From an uncultured Acidimicrobiales bacterium (GTDB taxonomy: Bacteria > Actinomycetota > Acidimicrobiia > Acidimicrobiales > SZUA-35), in assembly GCA_937922785.1 (NCBI GenBank), contig CALAJQ010000016.1, positions 62,001 through 126,000 of the forward strand: a DNA stretch of 64,000 bases, given 5' to 3'. The translations under genes were made by a program, and so were the position numbers. The notes below the pieces were generated by a model. That model saw nothing but the letters and a program-made list of their open reading frames with translations, made no database searches and had not been told where the DNA came from. Positions 50,009 to 58,885 of the stretch are shown piece after piece; the first letter of the stretch is position 1; the number at the start of each line of letters is the position of its first letter.

Positions 50009-51166
50009 TTAGTTCAGCGCAAGAGCGATGTTGCGCAGGAAGGTTGCGGTCTCACCTTCTTTGTTTGTCGCCTCTTCGGTTGATGTTCCATAGGTCCTGT
50101 TAGCTGAGAGCTTGACTATCACCGCTCCGCTTGGCGGGTGTACATAGATGTTCTGGTTGTAAACGCCGATGGCGTTGAACTCGCCCTCGTCTCCCTCTGG
50201 GATCCACCACTGGTAGCCGTAACCGAACTCGTCTTGGTGATCGCCGATCCACACCTGGCCGGGCTGGGTATGGGCGGCGGTTGCGGATACCGAGGCTCTC
50301 ACGTAGTCGGCGGGCACAATCTGGCATCCATGCCACATGCCATCGTTCCGATAGAGCTCACCGAGTCTTGCGAAGTCTCTAGCAGTCATATTCAGGCCGA
50401 AGAAGCCTCCGACTCGCCCAGTAGTGTCAGTTAGCCAGTGGCTCTCGTCAACCAAGCCCAGAGGATCAACCAGCTTCTCTTGCATGTAGTCGTTGATGCT
50501 GCGTCCGGTCGCTCCGGCCAGCAGTGATGTGAGGGCTTGAGTGTCGGCTGAGTTGTAGCGGCACATAGTTCCTGACCGATACTCCCGGGCTGAGGTGGCA
50601 ACAAATTCATCAAACGTGCTTGCGCCGTTCATTGCGGCAGCGAGTCTGAAAATGTCTGAATCGGGATCGTTGTAGTCCTCGTTCCAACGAGCACCCGATG
50701 ACATCTGAAGAACGTCAATGATCGGTACGCCGTCATAGGCCGAACCTGATTCCACCGCAAAGTACTGGCTGATCGGATCTTCCACCGAGCCAATCAATCC
50801 TTCGTCTGCGGCTATTCCGACAAGAGCAGAAATGAAGCTCTTTGCCACAGACATCGATAACCATCTGACGTGGCGCCCGCCGGTCAGGGCGTAATGTTCA
50901 AATCTGATCTTGCCGTTTTGGAGAACAAGAAGCGCTGCAGTATCGGTCCGGGTGAGGAACGCTTCTGAGCAAACCTCGGCGCCATCGAACTCAAAGGAGT
51001 CTGGCAGGTCGAATGGCTCGCCCTCTTCCCATTCACGAGGCGTGGGGGAGGGTCCCATAGTGACGCTCGGACCAAGTTCGGCCATGCGGCAGAAATAGTC
51101 GTGCATGGGTTCACCGCTGAAGAATGGGATGTCTTCTCGTGCGTGTTGGTTGGGTTCGTTGCTCAC
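50009..51166 (-). CDS. Serine hydrolase (class C beta-lactamase / 6-aminohexanoate-dimer hydrolase type)
   Basis: 385 residues from GTG 51166; ATG 51106 is an alternative with GGTGA nearby. Ser-x-x-Lys in WLSMSVAKSFISALVG, Tyr motif in MCRYNSADTQALTSLLAG and YGYQWWIPEG near the third motif. Overall pattern is that of EstB/NylB-like esterases rather than resistance lactamases. No signal peptide, so probably cytoplasmic. It is preceded by the secreted protein gene with an 11-base gap on the same strand. Confidence 0.85.
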   Translation of the reverse strand: MSNEPNQHAREDIPFFSGEPMHDYFCRMAELGPSVTMGPSPTPREWEEGEPFDLPDSFEFDGAEVCSEAFLTRTDTAALLVLQNGKIRFEHYALTGGRHVRWLSMSVAKSFISALVGIAADEGLIGSVEDPISQYFAVESGSAYDGVPIIDVLQMSSGARWNEDYNDPDSDIFRLAAAMNGASTFDEFVATSAREYRSGTMCRYNSADTQALTSLLAGATGRSINDYMQEKLVDPLGLVDESHWLTDTTGRVGGFFGLNMTARDFARLGELYRNDGMWHGCQIVPADYVRASVSATAAHTQPGQVWIGDHQDEFGYGYQWWIPEGDEGEFNAIGVYNQNIYVHPPSGAVIVKLSANRTYGTSTEEATNKEGETATFLRNIALALN

Positions 51167-51177
51167 AGCGGAACAAC

Positions 51178-52407
51178 TTAGGCCGTAACGGTGAATGCCT
51201 TCCAACTGCCTGTGCCGACGTTCCCATCAGAGTCGACGGGCTTGATGCCCATGAAGTAGTTGCCCACAGGAAGCTGCATCGGATCATCGTTGAAGCATGA
51301 ATTGCCGACGTCCGGGTCGCCTTGGATGATCTGGCCCAGATTGTCGAACGCCTTGAAGTTGCCGAAGACGATGTTGTTCGGATCGATGCCGTCCCCGCCT
51401 ACGTTCGGCTGAACCCACCTGCCAGTGTCGGTGTTGAGAATCGTTAGGCGAACCGATCCGCCCTCTCGGTAGGTGTCGGATCGGACCGAATAACAGAGCC
51501 CACCGTCGTTGCTAAGTGAGTAGGTTCCAGTCGCCCCGCCGTCGGCTGTCACGTTCCCACAGTTGGCGGAGCAACTCTTAACTGAGAATGCCGACCACAA
51601 CTGGGAGAATTTGGTTCCTTCTGGGCTGAAGTGTTCCAGCCAGAATCCATAGCGGCCTGGGGCGAGGTTGACCTTGGTTTGGGCCACGAAGCTGAACGGG
51701 CCGAATCCTTCTATGGCCATGTTCTGAACAGCGTTTGCTGTGCCGAACGAGCCGTCAGCCTGTAACCACTGGTTGTCTGACAACCTCTTGATGCTGATCG
51801 TCGCGTTGCCGGGGCTATTGCCACCGAAGGGGTCGCCAAACGGGTGTCCGCTCGTGATCGTTACAAGGCCGGCCTTCAGCGTTGCGTTGTTTGCCGGGGT
51901 TGCTGACGCTGTCTCGAAAGGGTCTGGATCAACCGGAGGTGGGTCGACGGGGTCTGGTCCGCCGCCGACGTTGAACTGATACCACGGTCCAGGTGCAACG
52001 TCGCCGTTGTTTGCCACGGGCCTAATGCCGACCTGGTAATCACCAGGCGGGAGATCGGCGGGAAAGGCAGCAAGGATGCGATCGCCCTCGGAGGTAAGAA
52101 CTGCGTCGGCACGGCTCCACCTGGTCTCAAAAGAACCGAGTGGGCAGCCCAGGTCGATGAGGCCTGGGCAAGTGGCCCGCTGCCACCACAACCCGGTGGA
52201 GTTATCTCGTATCGCAACCAGCACGCCTGCGGTGTTATCCGAGACATAACCACCCAGCACGAGTGGTTCGCTTGAGCTGTTGTTGGTTGCTCCCGGCTGG
52301 ACAAGAAGCTCAAGAACCACAGGGGCTTCTACCTGCTGTGCTTGAGCCATCGTCGGGCCCGCAAGCATCGCAAAAGCTGTGACCAAAGAAAATAGAATCC
52401 GCCGCAT
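51178..52407 (-). CDS. Secreted protein with three Ig-like repeats
   Basis: 409 residues. Signal peptide MRRILFSLVTAFAMLAGPTMAQ, with probable cleavage after AQA. Three repeats of about 110 residues share a TGLWWQ / NQWLQ / GRWVQ strand and a closing GxYQVGIRPVxxNGDVxxGPW-x-F-x-V type phrase. A Pro-rich linker (DPVDPPPVDPDPF) separates the first from the second. Two cysteine pairs suggest disulfides. No catalytic motif; a surface or adhesion role is possible. No known family recognised. Confidence 0.75.
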   Translation of the reverse strand: MRRILFSLVTAFAMLAGPTMAQAQQVEAPVVLELLVQPGATNNSSSEPLVLGGYVSDNTAGVLVAIRDNSTGLWWQRATCPGLIDLGCPLGSFETRWSRADAVLTSEGDRILAAFPADLPPGDYQVGIRPVANNGDVAPGPWYQFNVGGGPDPVDPPPVDPDPFETASATPANNATLKAGLVTITSGHPFGDPFGGNSPGNATISIKRLSDNQWLQADGSFGTANAVQNMAIEGFGPFSFVAQTKVNLAPGRYGFWLEHFSPEGTKFSQLWSAFSVKSCSANCGNVTADGGATGTYSLSNDGGLCYSVRSDTYREGGSVRLTILNTDTGRWVQPNVGGDGIDPNNIVFGNFKAFDNLGQIIQGDPDVGNSCFNDDPMQLPVGNYFMGIKPVDSDGNVGTGSWKAFTVTA

Positions 52408-52495
52408 CCCAAAGAAGCTAGCGCACCTTAAGTGCTAGTAAAACGCTCTAGGTGGTATTGAGTGTCGATTGCCTGCGGGAAAGCCGACGGAAGCT

Positions 52496-54283
52496 CTATT
52501 CAGGCCAGCTGGCTTCGATTACTGCTGCGGCTTCTGCTGCAGTTGTTTCACCTTCGACGAGCCTCGTCCCTTCAGACCAGAACGTGCCAGCTCCGACTTC
52601 GGGCGGGAACTGATCGGAAGCGTCCAGTCTGATGACGGTTGTTACCTCTGCAATTGAAAACATGCGCTGTTCGATGGGCAGGTAGACGTCGCTGTTTTGC
52701 CCTTGGGCTAAGGAGAAGTAGAAGACATAGTCCGAGCCCATTTCAACCCGCCATCTTTCGGCAAATTCGCGGCCGATCATGTACTCGAAGACGGGCCAGA
52801 CCTCGGGTCGGTCTTGCAAAGCTCCAACGGTTTGGAGACTGCCTGATGTCGGCCGATGACTCTCTTGAGCGGTTGGGTTGTAGAAAACGTCAATGGACTG
52901 TGGGGAACCGTCAGCCAGCGGGGCGTCGTCGCTCATGTATTGCGGGGCGTAGGAGGCTTGGCGAATCATCATGCACTCGCCATCTTCGAAATCGACAATG
53001 GCTTGGTCGAACCGGGTGGTCCCGATGGTTCCGCCGCTAGCGAACACCATGCCCTCGATGTTCCAGTTATCCACTACCCGCTGCATCGCACTTGTGACTG
53101 CGTCGTCGGTAAATGGAATGTCGTGATCGATCCACTCGTCATAAACGTCGGGTCCAGAGATTCTTAGCAAGTTCTCTTCGACTTCGTCTGTGTAGACCCA
53201 GCCAGTTGACGGTCCCGACTCGATGCCGACGCAGTATGGAACATTGCCATCAGCGATCATCTCTAGCTCGAGCGCTCGTAGCTCGGTTACCGAAGCGGGA
53301 ATTGAATAACCGTTCTGGCCGAACTCGCCGGGGCGATACCAAACAAGGCTCTTCGGGATGGTGAAGATCGGTGCTGTGTTGCGAACAGAGGCGGCATCGC
53401 CCATCTCTGTCCACGGCGATGGCCACGCTGCGATTTTTGCAGCAACCGCAGACGGGGGCAGCAATTTGAAAGCCCCGTTGACGTCAATGTGGCGTTGGCT
53501 CCGGCCTGCGCTGTGTATGGCAATTGAGGCGTCAGACGTTCGAGCCAACAGGTTCGCTTCAATTTGGGGCTCGCTGATGTACTTTGCGTGAACTTCGCCG
53601 CCATCGGTGAAGGCGTCAAGCGCGTTCTGCATGGCTGCGATCTCCCGGTCGGAACCGAAGATGCCCTTGACCAGAACGGAGTTGCCGGTTCCAGGCAGGT
53701 AGGGGGCGGAGGTAATGAACTCTTGGTTTATGGCAACGAAGTAGATCACCTCGCCGCGGTTGCCCATGGCGTTGGTTGGGTTGCTGCCGGTCTCGTTGGT
53801 TCCGTTCAAGATGTCCAACCAATACGCAAATCCATCAGCGTCGGGCTGGCGGCCGAGGACGTTCTGATAGACCCGAGTTAGGAAGACTGAGTTATCAGGA
53901 GCATCGGCGTAGGTCGTGTCGAATTCGGGTGAGGCGTCTACGAAGAACTCTGCGATCTGTAGCGTCGAGTACTCATTTCCGTCGAGCTCACCTTTGCTTA
54001 CGCCGATCCAGTACTTGATGCCTTCAAGATCTGGCTCACGGTCGAAGAACGCCTTGTAGAGACGCATGATTTCAGGGTCAACATCAGGCCTGAAATCGTC
54101 AGAGTTGATCAGCTGGGCCAAGTTCTGAGCGTCGTCGATTGTCAGCGACGATATTGAGGCAGGTGACGGAGTCTGGGCTGTCGCGGTAGAAGCCGATGCT
54201 GTCGCCGAGGGTGCAACGATTGAGATCGAAGCTGTCAGAAGGCCGAGCGCCAGAAACGCAACGCTTGTACGTAGAGAATTCAA
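52496..54283 (-). CDS. Secreted DUF4214 - solute-binding-like fusion protein
   Basis: 595 residues from a TTG at 54283, supported by GGGAG 6 bases upstream. Signal peptide residues 1-30 (FLALGLLTASISIVAPSATA). DUF4214 follows (about 70-190): EIMRLYKAFFDREPDLEGIKYWIG and VFLTRVYQNVLGRQPDADGFAYWLD. The C-terminal 350 residues resemble ABC solute-binding family 1 (IPKSLVWYRPGEFGQNGYS, LELEMIADGNVPYCVGIESG). DUF4214 is linked to cell-surface and glycan-binding proteins. This fusion is uncommon; it may bind a sugar near the envelope. Confidence 0.75.
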   Translation of the reverse strand: MNSLRTSVAFLALGLLTASISIVAPSATASASTATAQTPSPASISSLTIDDAQNLAQLINSDDFRPDVDPEIMRLYKAFFDREPDLEGIKYWIGVSKGELDGNEYSTLQIAEFFVDASPEFDTTYADAPDNSVFLTRVYQNVLGRQPDADGFAYWLDILNGTNETGSNPTNAMGNRGEVIYFVAINQEFITSAPYLPGTGNSVLVKGIFGSDREIAAMQNALDAFTDGGEVHAKYISEPQIEANLLARTSDASIAIHSAGRSQRHIDVNGAFKLLPPSAVAAKIAAWPSPWTEMGDAASVRNTAPIFTIPKSLVWYRPGEFGQNGYSIPASVTELRALELEMIADGNVPYCVGIESGPSTGWVYTDEVEENLLRISGPDVYDEWIDHDIPFTDDAVTSAMQRVVDNWNIEGMVFASGGTIGTTRFDQAIVDFEDGECMMIRQASYAPQYMSDDAPLADGSPQSIDVFYNPTAQESHRPTSGSLQTVGALQDRPEVWPVFEYMIGREFAERWRVEMGSDYVFYFSLAQGQNSDVYLPIEQRMFSIAEVTTVIRLDASDQFPPEVGAGTFWSEGTRLVEGETTAAEAAAVIEASWPE

Positions 54284-54406
54284 GGCGCGCTCCCTATTGA
54301 GTTAGTTCCGCCGCTGAGCACGCTAGCGGACTTGCAGGCTCAGGTTCGTAGCCTGTCTAGGCAAAACGCCCCGAAAGCGGTTTTGGCGGCGTGTGCGACC
54401 GAATCC

Positions 54407-54459
54407 GGGCCTGGGCGCAGCCAGAACCAAATTTATAGGGCCTGGGCGCAGCCAGAACC
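54407..54459. repeat. 22-base direct repeat downstream of the secreted DUF4214 gene
   Basis: GGGCCTGGGCGCAGCCAGAACC occurs at 54407-54428 and 54438-54459, 31 bases apart. Each copy has a short CTGG...CCAG hairpin. They lie between the genes at 52496 and 54469, followed by an imperfect hairpin around 54362-54391 (GCAAAAC paired with GTTTTGC-like bases). Possible transcription terminator or regulator site. Confidence 0.5.
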
Positions 54460-54468
54460 GATTTTGGC

Positions 54469-55995
54469 TTAGGGCTGGAGCACTGAGTCGGTGACGATTG
54501 CGTCGCCGTTACCTAGGTAGAAGATTCCGGGAAGTCCAGCGGTCTCGAAACCCAGGCTTGGATTAGCCAGCATGGCTACGCCGTCAAGGGTCATCGTTCC
54601 TTGGCGGTTGTTGCTTACATAGAAGATCCCGCCTCCGCCTTCGTTGGCTGAGTTGTCCCTGATCAGCGTTCCGCGAACGGTCAGGTGGAACGTGCCGCCG
54701 TCGTTATAGATGGCTCCACCGTTGCCTCCGCCTGGGGTTCCGGGCTGGGCCGGGTTTGCACCGTTACCGATGGCGTAATTGTGGGAGAAAACGCTATTGA
54801 GGATTGTGAACGATGATCCAATGGTGCTGAGGCCGCCACCGTTCGAGCAGATGTTTGCTTCTTCGGCGCTGCCGCCAAATGTCGAATTCACTATGTAGAC
54901 GGGCAGGTCGTTGTACTGGCTTATGACTCTGAGTCCAGCGCCAGCCACATCGGGCCCGGTTTCATCACATCGGTTCGAAGTGAAGATCGTGTTGACTGCT
55001 TTGAATCTTCCGCCACGAACAAACACTGCGCCTCCACCCAGCAGGCCTAGCCCGGTCGAGTTGCCTTGGGTGAAGCGAATGTTCTGAACTGTGAGCCGAG
55101 GGTGATCTTGATTTTGGCAGTGCGGGGTAGTCCAGACCTGATCTGGATCACAGGTGTTCATGTACAGAATTCGACGGGCGTTCTGACCTGACAGTGTCAC
55201 TTTGCCGCCGCCGTCAATGACAATGTTTGGGTTTTGATCGTTAAAGACCTTGGCCGTTTCGTGCATGAGGATGGTGATTGGGTCCGGACCACAGTTGAAG
55301 GTGATCACGCCACCCTTAGCCACCGCAGCCACAACTTCGGCCGAGGTGCAGGTGGCCGGCGTGCCGTTGCCGATGATGTGGTCTGGAGCTCCGACCGGTT
55401 CTGCTTCAGCCGCGGCCGGAACCGCAGCTCCGCCAGCTGGGTTGCCCGGGTTCTGCGGGCCGCCAGGGGCTGGCGGCTCTGGGAGGTATGGGTAGCGGGT
55501 CTTGAACTCGTTGCCGGCGGTAACCCAACGAACCACTACACCTCGACTGAGAGTTTCGAGACCGGAATTCTGGCCCGAGGCATTAGTTCCATCAAGGAAG
55601 TCAAGCCAATAGACAAAGCCTGCTTCGTCATAATCACGGCCTAGGACGTTGGCATAAACGCGTCGTAAGAACTCAGGATTAGCCGTGCCGTCGTAGTTGT
55701 TGGCGAACTCATCAGATTGGGTGAAGTACTCGGCAATGCTCTCAAGTGAGTGGCCCGAGTCGCTGACGTCTAGCCAGTATTGCGCACCGCCGATTTCGGG
55801 CTCGCGGTCAAAGAAAGCTCGATAGAGCCGGAGCACGTCGCCGTGAGATTCGGGTCGATAGTCAACAGCATTGACTACGTCATCGATCGATTCAGCATTC
55901 TCAATTGTTGGCAACATTGCCGCCACCGGTGCAACAGGGACAGCGGTAATCGCTCCAACTGCTAAGAAAAGGGCGACAAACAATGAGCGAGGCAT
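54469..55995 (-). CDS. Secreted DUF4214 - parallel beta-helix protein
   Basis: 508 residues. Signal peptide MPRSLFVALFLAVGAITAVP. DUF4214 (about 45-165) has DVLRLYRAFFDREPEIGGAQYWLD and FLRRVYANVLGRDYDEAGFVYWLD. After a Pro/Gly/Ala linker (about 170-205) a right-handed beta-helix follows, with repeated N-x-x-F and GGG turns: LTVQNIRFTQGNSTGLGLLGG, FKAVNTIFTSNRC, FTILNSVFSHNYAIGNG. The fold is that of pectate-lyase-like or Pmp-like surface proteins; no lyase active site is recognised. It likely shares DUF4214-driven surface attachment with the protein at 52496. Confidence 0.78.
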   Translation of the reverse strand: MPRSLFVALFLAVGAITAVPVAPVAAMLPTIENAESIDDVVNAVDYRPESHGDVLRLYRAFFDREPEIGGAQYWLDVSDSGHSLESIAEYFTQSDEFANNYDGTANPEFLRRVYANVLGRDYDEAGFVYWLDFLDGTNASGQNSGLETLSRGVVVRWVTAGNEFKTRYPYLPEPPAPGGPQNPGNPAGGAAVPAAAEAEPVGAPDHIIGNGTPATCTSAEVVAAVAKGGVITFNCGPDPITILMHETAKVFNDQNPNIVIDGGGKVTLSGQNARRILYMNTCDPDQVWTTPHCQNQDHPRLTVQNIRFTQGNSTGLGLLGGGAVFVRGGRFKAVNTIFTSNRCDETGPDVAGAGLRVISQYNDLPVYIVNSTFGGSAEEANICSNGGGLSTIGSSFTILNSVFSHNYAIGNGANPAQPGTPGGGNGGAIYNDGGTFHLTVRGTLIRDNSANEGGGGIFYVSNNRQGTMTLDGVAMLANPSLGFETAGLPGIFYLGNGDAIVTDSVLQP

Positions 55996-56126
55996 GGCTC
56001 GCTTAATCGGCCCAAGCCGCGAAAATCCTTAGCAATTTGGAGGAGCAATATATCCCATCGATGGCTGGTCAATCGATGACCTTTCGACGGCGATGCCGTG
56101 GTTATTGATGGGTCGGCATCAAGCCG

Positions 56127-56663
56127 CTAACTGCCAGCCGCAGCAAACAATTCACTGAGCTTGGGAGTATCTGGAAGCTGGCAAAGGAACCACCGCTTGC
56201 CTTCGATCTGCATCTCTGCGTGCGGCCCTTCAAGCAGCTTAAGTGCGGGTGGAGCGCCGCCTGGAAGCTTGTCAACAAAGGTTGCCGAAGCGAGGTCAGC
56301 GGTTGGAATGGTCACGTTTGATTTGTGGGGCAACGCGTCGCGGCCTTGCTCGTCATAGATCTTGGTGTTCTCGGCAATTTCAGCGCGAAACTTGTCGAGA
56401 ATCTTCTCTCCAACAACGGCTCCTAATGCCGTCCCACCAGCCACTTCAGGGTCCAACATCGCGAATTTTCGTTCCAGCGGATTGTGCGGGTTTTTGAGGT
56501 TTGCCGCCATTCCAAGTGACAAGTAGTCCGGACTCCAATGGGCACCGCCCTTGCCCAAACGTACAAAGTGGGTCGAGTCTCCGTCGATCTCAACAACATA
56601 GGTTTGAGCCATGCTGGTTAGGCTTTTCTTCCAGCCAACCAGCGCTGTTCGCATATCTGCCAT
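56127..56663 (-). CDS. Hypothetical protein
   Basis: 178 residues from ATG 56663, selected because GGAGG lies 7 bases upstream; the longer frame to 56780 lacks a ribosome site. It begins MADMRTALVGWKKSLTSMAQ, has VVEIDGDSTHFVRLGKGG and a glycine-rich VAGGTALGAVVGEKIL helix. No family recognised, no signal peptide or membrane helix; a cytosolic alpha-beta protein. It stands alone between two oppositely oriented genes. The 56-bp to 130-bp gaps around it hold nothing else obvious. Confidence 0.6.
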   Translation of the reverse strand: MADMRTALVGWKKSLTSMAQTYVVEIDGDSTHFVRLGKGGAHWSPDYLSLGMAANLKNPHNPLERKFAMLDPEVAGGTALGAVVGEKILDKFRAEIAENTKIYDEQGRDALPHKSNVTIPTADLASATFVDKLPGGAPPALKLLEGPHAEMQIEGKRWFLCQLPDTPKLSELFAAAGS

Positions 56664-56880
56664 TTGCTTCCCTCCAAGCTTGTCGGCCGCTTCTTTGTTG
56701 AGCCGAACCGCTTCAAATTTACACCTGCGGATGGGAGGTGTCGAATGTCGAGTCTGCTTGATTGGTCGACCGCTCAACATGCAGGAGTGATGTGGCCCCA
56801 GTAACTACATGCCAGTTGTTCGTTATCAAACTGAAATATATAGTCAAGGGCTCAACCCCAGCCGCGGAAGTCTGACATCT

Positions 56881-57681
56881 ATGTTCGATCTTGAGATAGC
56901 TGACGTTGCAGCCGATGATGGTCCTGAGACCACGGTTGCTCCCGGAATTGGTAGTAGCCGTCCGAAGTTGGATGACCTAAAGGTTGGCCTGCCGATTGCC
57001 ATCGCGTTCTTGCCAATGCGACTGTTCTTGGCAGCAGGCTGGCTCAGGGCCGCAGCAGAGAAGGTGCCGGATCCTGCATGGTGGAATGGTGAAGTTGTCA
57101 CCCAGTTTGTTGCTGACCAGCGCGCCGAGTCTTTGTCGTTCTTCAAGCCTGTTTTGGTCGATCTGATTCTGCCCAACGCCGTGGCCGTATCTGCGATCGT
57201 TGTGGTCAGTCAGATCTTCGTTGGCTTGGCTCTATTGGTCGGACGTCGGCTTTCCTGGGCTTTACGCGCAGGAATGGTCATGAACGTCGCGTTCGTACTT
57301 TCTGGGCTTGTTAATCCGTCGGTCTTCTATCTAGTAATGGAAATCGGTTTGCTGTACGCCGTCGCATCGGGCTGGCTTGGGCATAAGCCGCCTGAGCAGC
57401 AACGGTCGCCGATGCTTGTTGCTGCGGGCTGGGTCATCGTAGGTTTGGTCTTGGCGCAATGGATTCAAACGATTGAGCCCGCTGGGGTGATTGATGACCC
57501 TGCAATTGTTCTGGCGTTCTTATGCCTGATTTTGGCTGTCGGCTCTGTGCTCAGGTCGGCGATAGCCCGCGATCTAATTGCCAGGCTCGACAGCGGAGTT
57601 ACTTCGCGTGTCATCCACAGCTGGCTGTTTTGTCGAAGTGTTGACCGGCCAGCGAAGCAAGGTAGGCAGGAAGCAAGGTAG
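56881..57681 (+). CDS. DoxX-like membrane protein
   Basis: 266 residues from ATG 56881; 56809 is possible. An acidic N-terminus of about 45 residues precedes four to six hydrophobic helices: IAIAFLPMRLFLAAGWLRA, AVSAIVVVSQIFVGLALLVG, VFYLVMEIGLLYAVASGWLG, MLVAAGWVIVGLVLA and IVLAFLCLILAVGSVL. The W-N-G-E-V-V and FFKPVL spacing is that of DoxX/TQO-like proteins. Role is probably electron or sulfur-linked membrane function, unproven. The C-terminal tail (AKQGRQEAR) is encoded by a 16-base tandem repeat. Confidence 0.7.
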   Translation: MFDLEIADVAADDGPETTVAPGIGSSRPKLDDLKVGLPIAIAFLPMRLFLAAGWLRAAAEKVPDPAWWNGEVVTQFVADQRAESLSFFKPVLVDLILPNAVAVSAIVVVSQIFVGLALLVGRRLSWALRAGMVMNVAFVLSGLVNPSVFYLVMEIGLLYAVASGWLGHKPPEQQRSPMLVAAGWVIVGLVLAQWIQTIEPAGVIDDPAIVLAFLCLILAVGSVLRSAIARDLIARLDSGVTSRVIHSWLFCRSVDRPAKQGRQEAR

Positions 57682-57698
57682 GTAGGAAGCAAGGTAGG
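57654..57698 (+). repeat. 16-base tandem repeat at the DoxX gene end
   Basis: GAAGCAAGGTAGGCAG (57654-57669), GAAGCAAGGTAGGTAG (57670-57685) and GAAGCAAGGTAGG (57686-57698). The TAG stop lies at 57679-57681 within the second unit. Confidence 0.88.
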
Positions 57699-57711
57699 AA
57701 GATCTAACTCC

Positions 57712-58752
57712 CTATTCAGAATTCACGGCTTTGACCAAATCCATCAGTCGACCAAGGTGGTCTATTCGCTGGTGGTCGTCGTCGGCGTTGATACCGACCC
57801 TGAGCGTCTGGATTCCAGCCGCTTGATAAAGCCTCAAACGTTTGCTGACGTCTGCGTCGGTGCCAATCAAGTTGGTGCCAAGCCCGATCTCAATGGGAAC
57901 TCTTTTGGCGGCACCATCGCGGTTGCCCGCTTGCCAGAGTCGGTGAACCTCTTTGATGTCTTCGCCAAAGCCTTGTCTACTGAAAGCCTGGTTATAGAAG
58001 TTGGTGGAGCTAGACCCCATGGCGCCAATAGTGAAGGCGTAACCATCGGCATGACGTCGACCAGCCGCTTCAGCATCATCACAGAACTCAAGCGTTACCG
58101 GCGCCGTCAGCTCGATGTCACTTAGATTGCGGCCATTTGCATGTGCACCCTCGCGTATCGGATCGATGAAGACGTCGGCCGTTTCAGGTAGGAAGGCGGT
58201 TCCAATCCAGCCGTCGGCCTTGGCCCCAGTCAGCTTCAAGTTAGCTGGCCCCATCGATGCGACGTAGATATTGATGTTTGGTCCCGCTACCGGCGAACGA
58301 AGAGCGCGGCCCTGGCTATCGGGTAACGGAAGCACATGAAGCTTGCCTTCATAAGTCAGCCGCTCACCGGTAGCTATCTTCCTGACGATGTCGATGGTCT
58401 CGCTTGTGCGCGTGATTGGCTTATTGAACCGGACTCCGTGCCAACCCTCCATAACCTGGGGCCCGCTGGTGCCAATTCCCAGGATGAATCTGTCGCCGGA
58501 CATTTTCTGAAGAGCCAGCGCCGACATTGCCAACATGGCGGGCGAGCGTGCGCCCAGTTGCACTACTCCTGCGGCCAGCCGCATTCGTTCGGTTATGGCA
58601 GCGATGTAACCCAGCGGGGTTAGGGCGTCATACATCCAGGCCTCGGGAACCCAAACTGAATCCACTCCCAGCTCTTCAGCCGCGCGGATGTAAGCGAACC
58701 CGCTGTCATCCAGCGAAGGTGGGTAAACGCCGATTCTCAAGTTGTTGGGCAT
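57712..58752 (-). CDS. LLM-class F420-dependent oxidoreductase
   Basis: 346 residues from ATG 58752 (ATG 58788 possible). MPNNLRIGVYPPSLDDSGFAYIRAAEELGVDSVWVPEAW is the barrel start, LQKMSGDRFILGIGTSGPQVMEGWHG the cofactor-binding loop, and YVASMGPANLKLTGAKADGWIG the third strand. This arrangement matches F420-dependent methylene-H4MPT-reductase-like enzymes. Substrate unknown. It is divergent from the hotdog dehydratase gene at 58886, with overlapping 5' regions. Confidence 0.88.
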   Translation of the reverse strand: MPNNLRIGVYPPSLDDSGFAYIRAAEELGVDSVWVPEAWMYDALTPLGYIAAITERMRLAAGVVQLGARSPAMLAMSALALQKMSGDRFILGIGTSGPQVMEGWHGVRFNKPITRTSETIDIVRKIATGERLTYEGKLHVLPLPDSQGRALRSPVAGPNINIYVASMGPANLKLTGAKADGWIGTAFLPETADVFIDPIREGAHANGRNLSDIELTAPVTLEFCDDAEAAGRRHADGYAFTIGAMGSSSTNFYNQAFSRQGFGEDIKEVHRLWQAGNRDGAAKRVPIEIGLGTNLIGTDADVSKRLRLYQAAGIQTLRVGINADDDHQRIDHLGRLMDLVKAVNSE

Positions 58753-58885
58753 GACACTGTTGTTAATCAAGGGTTGGATTGCGGTCAAACTCCCAAGCTA
58801 CGGTCGGTCTGCTAATCAGCTTCTTGATACTGACTGGCATTCACACTCAACTACCGAGCTGCAACCCGAACTCGAGGCCTGGCCA

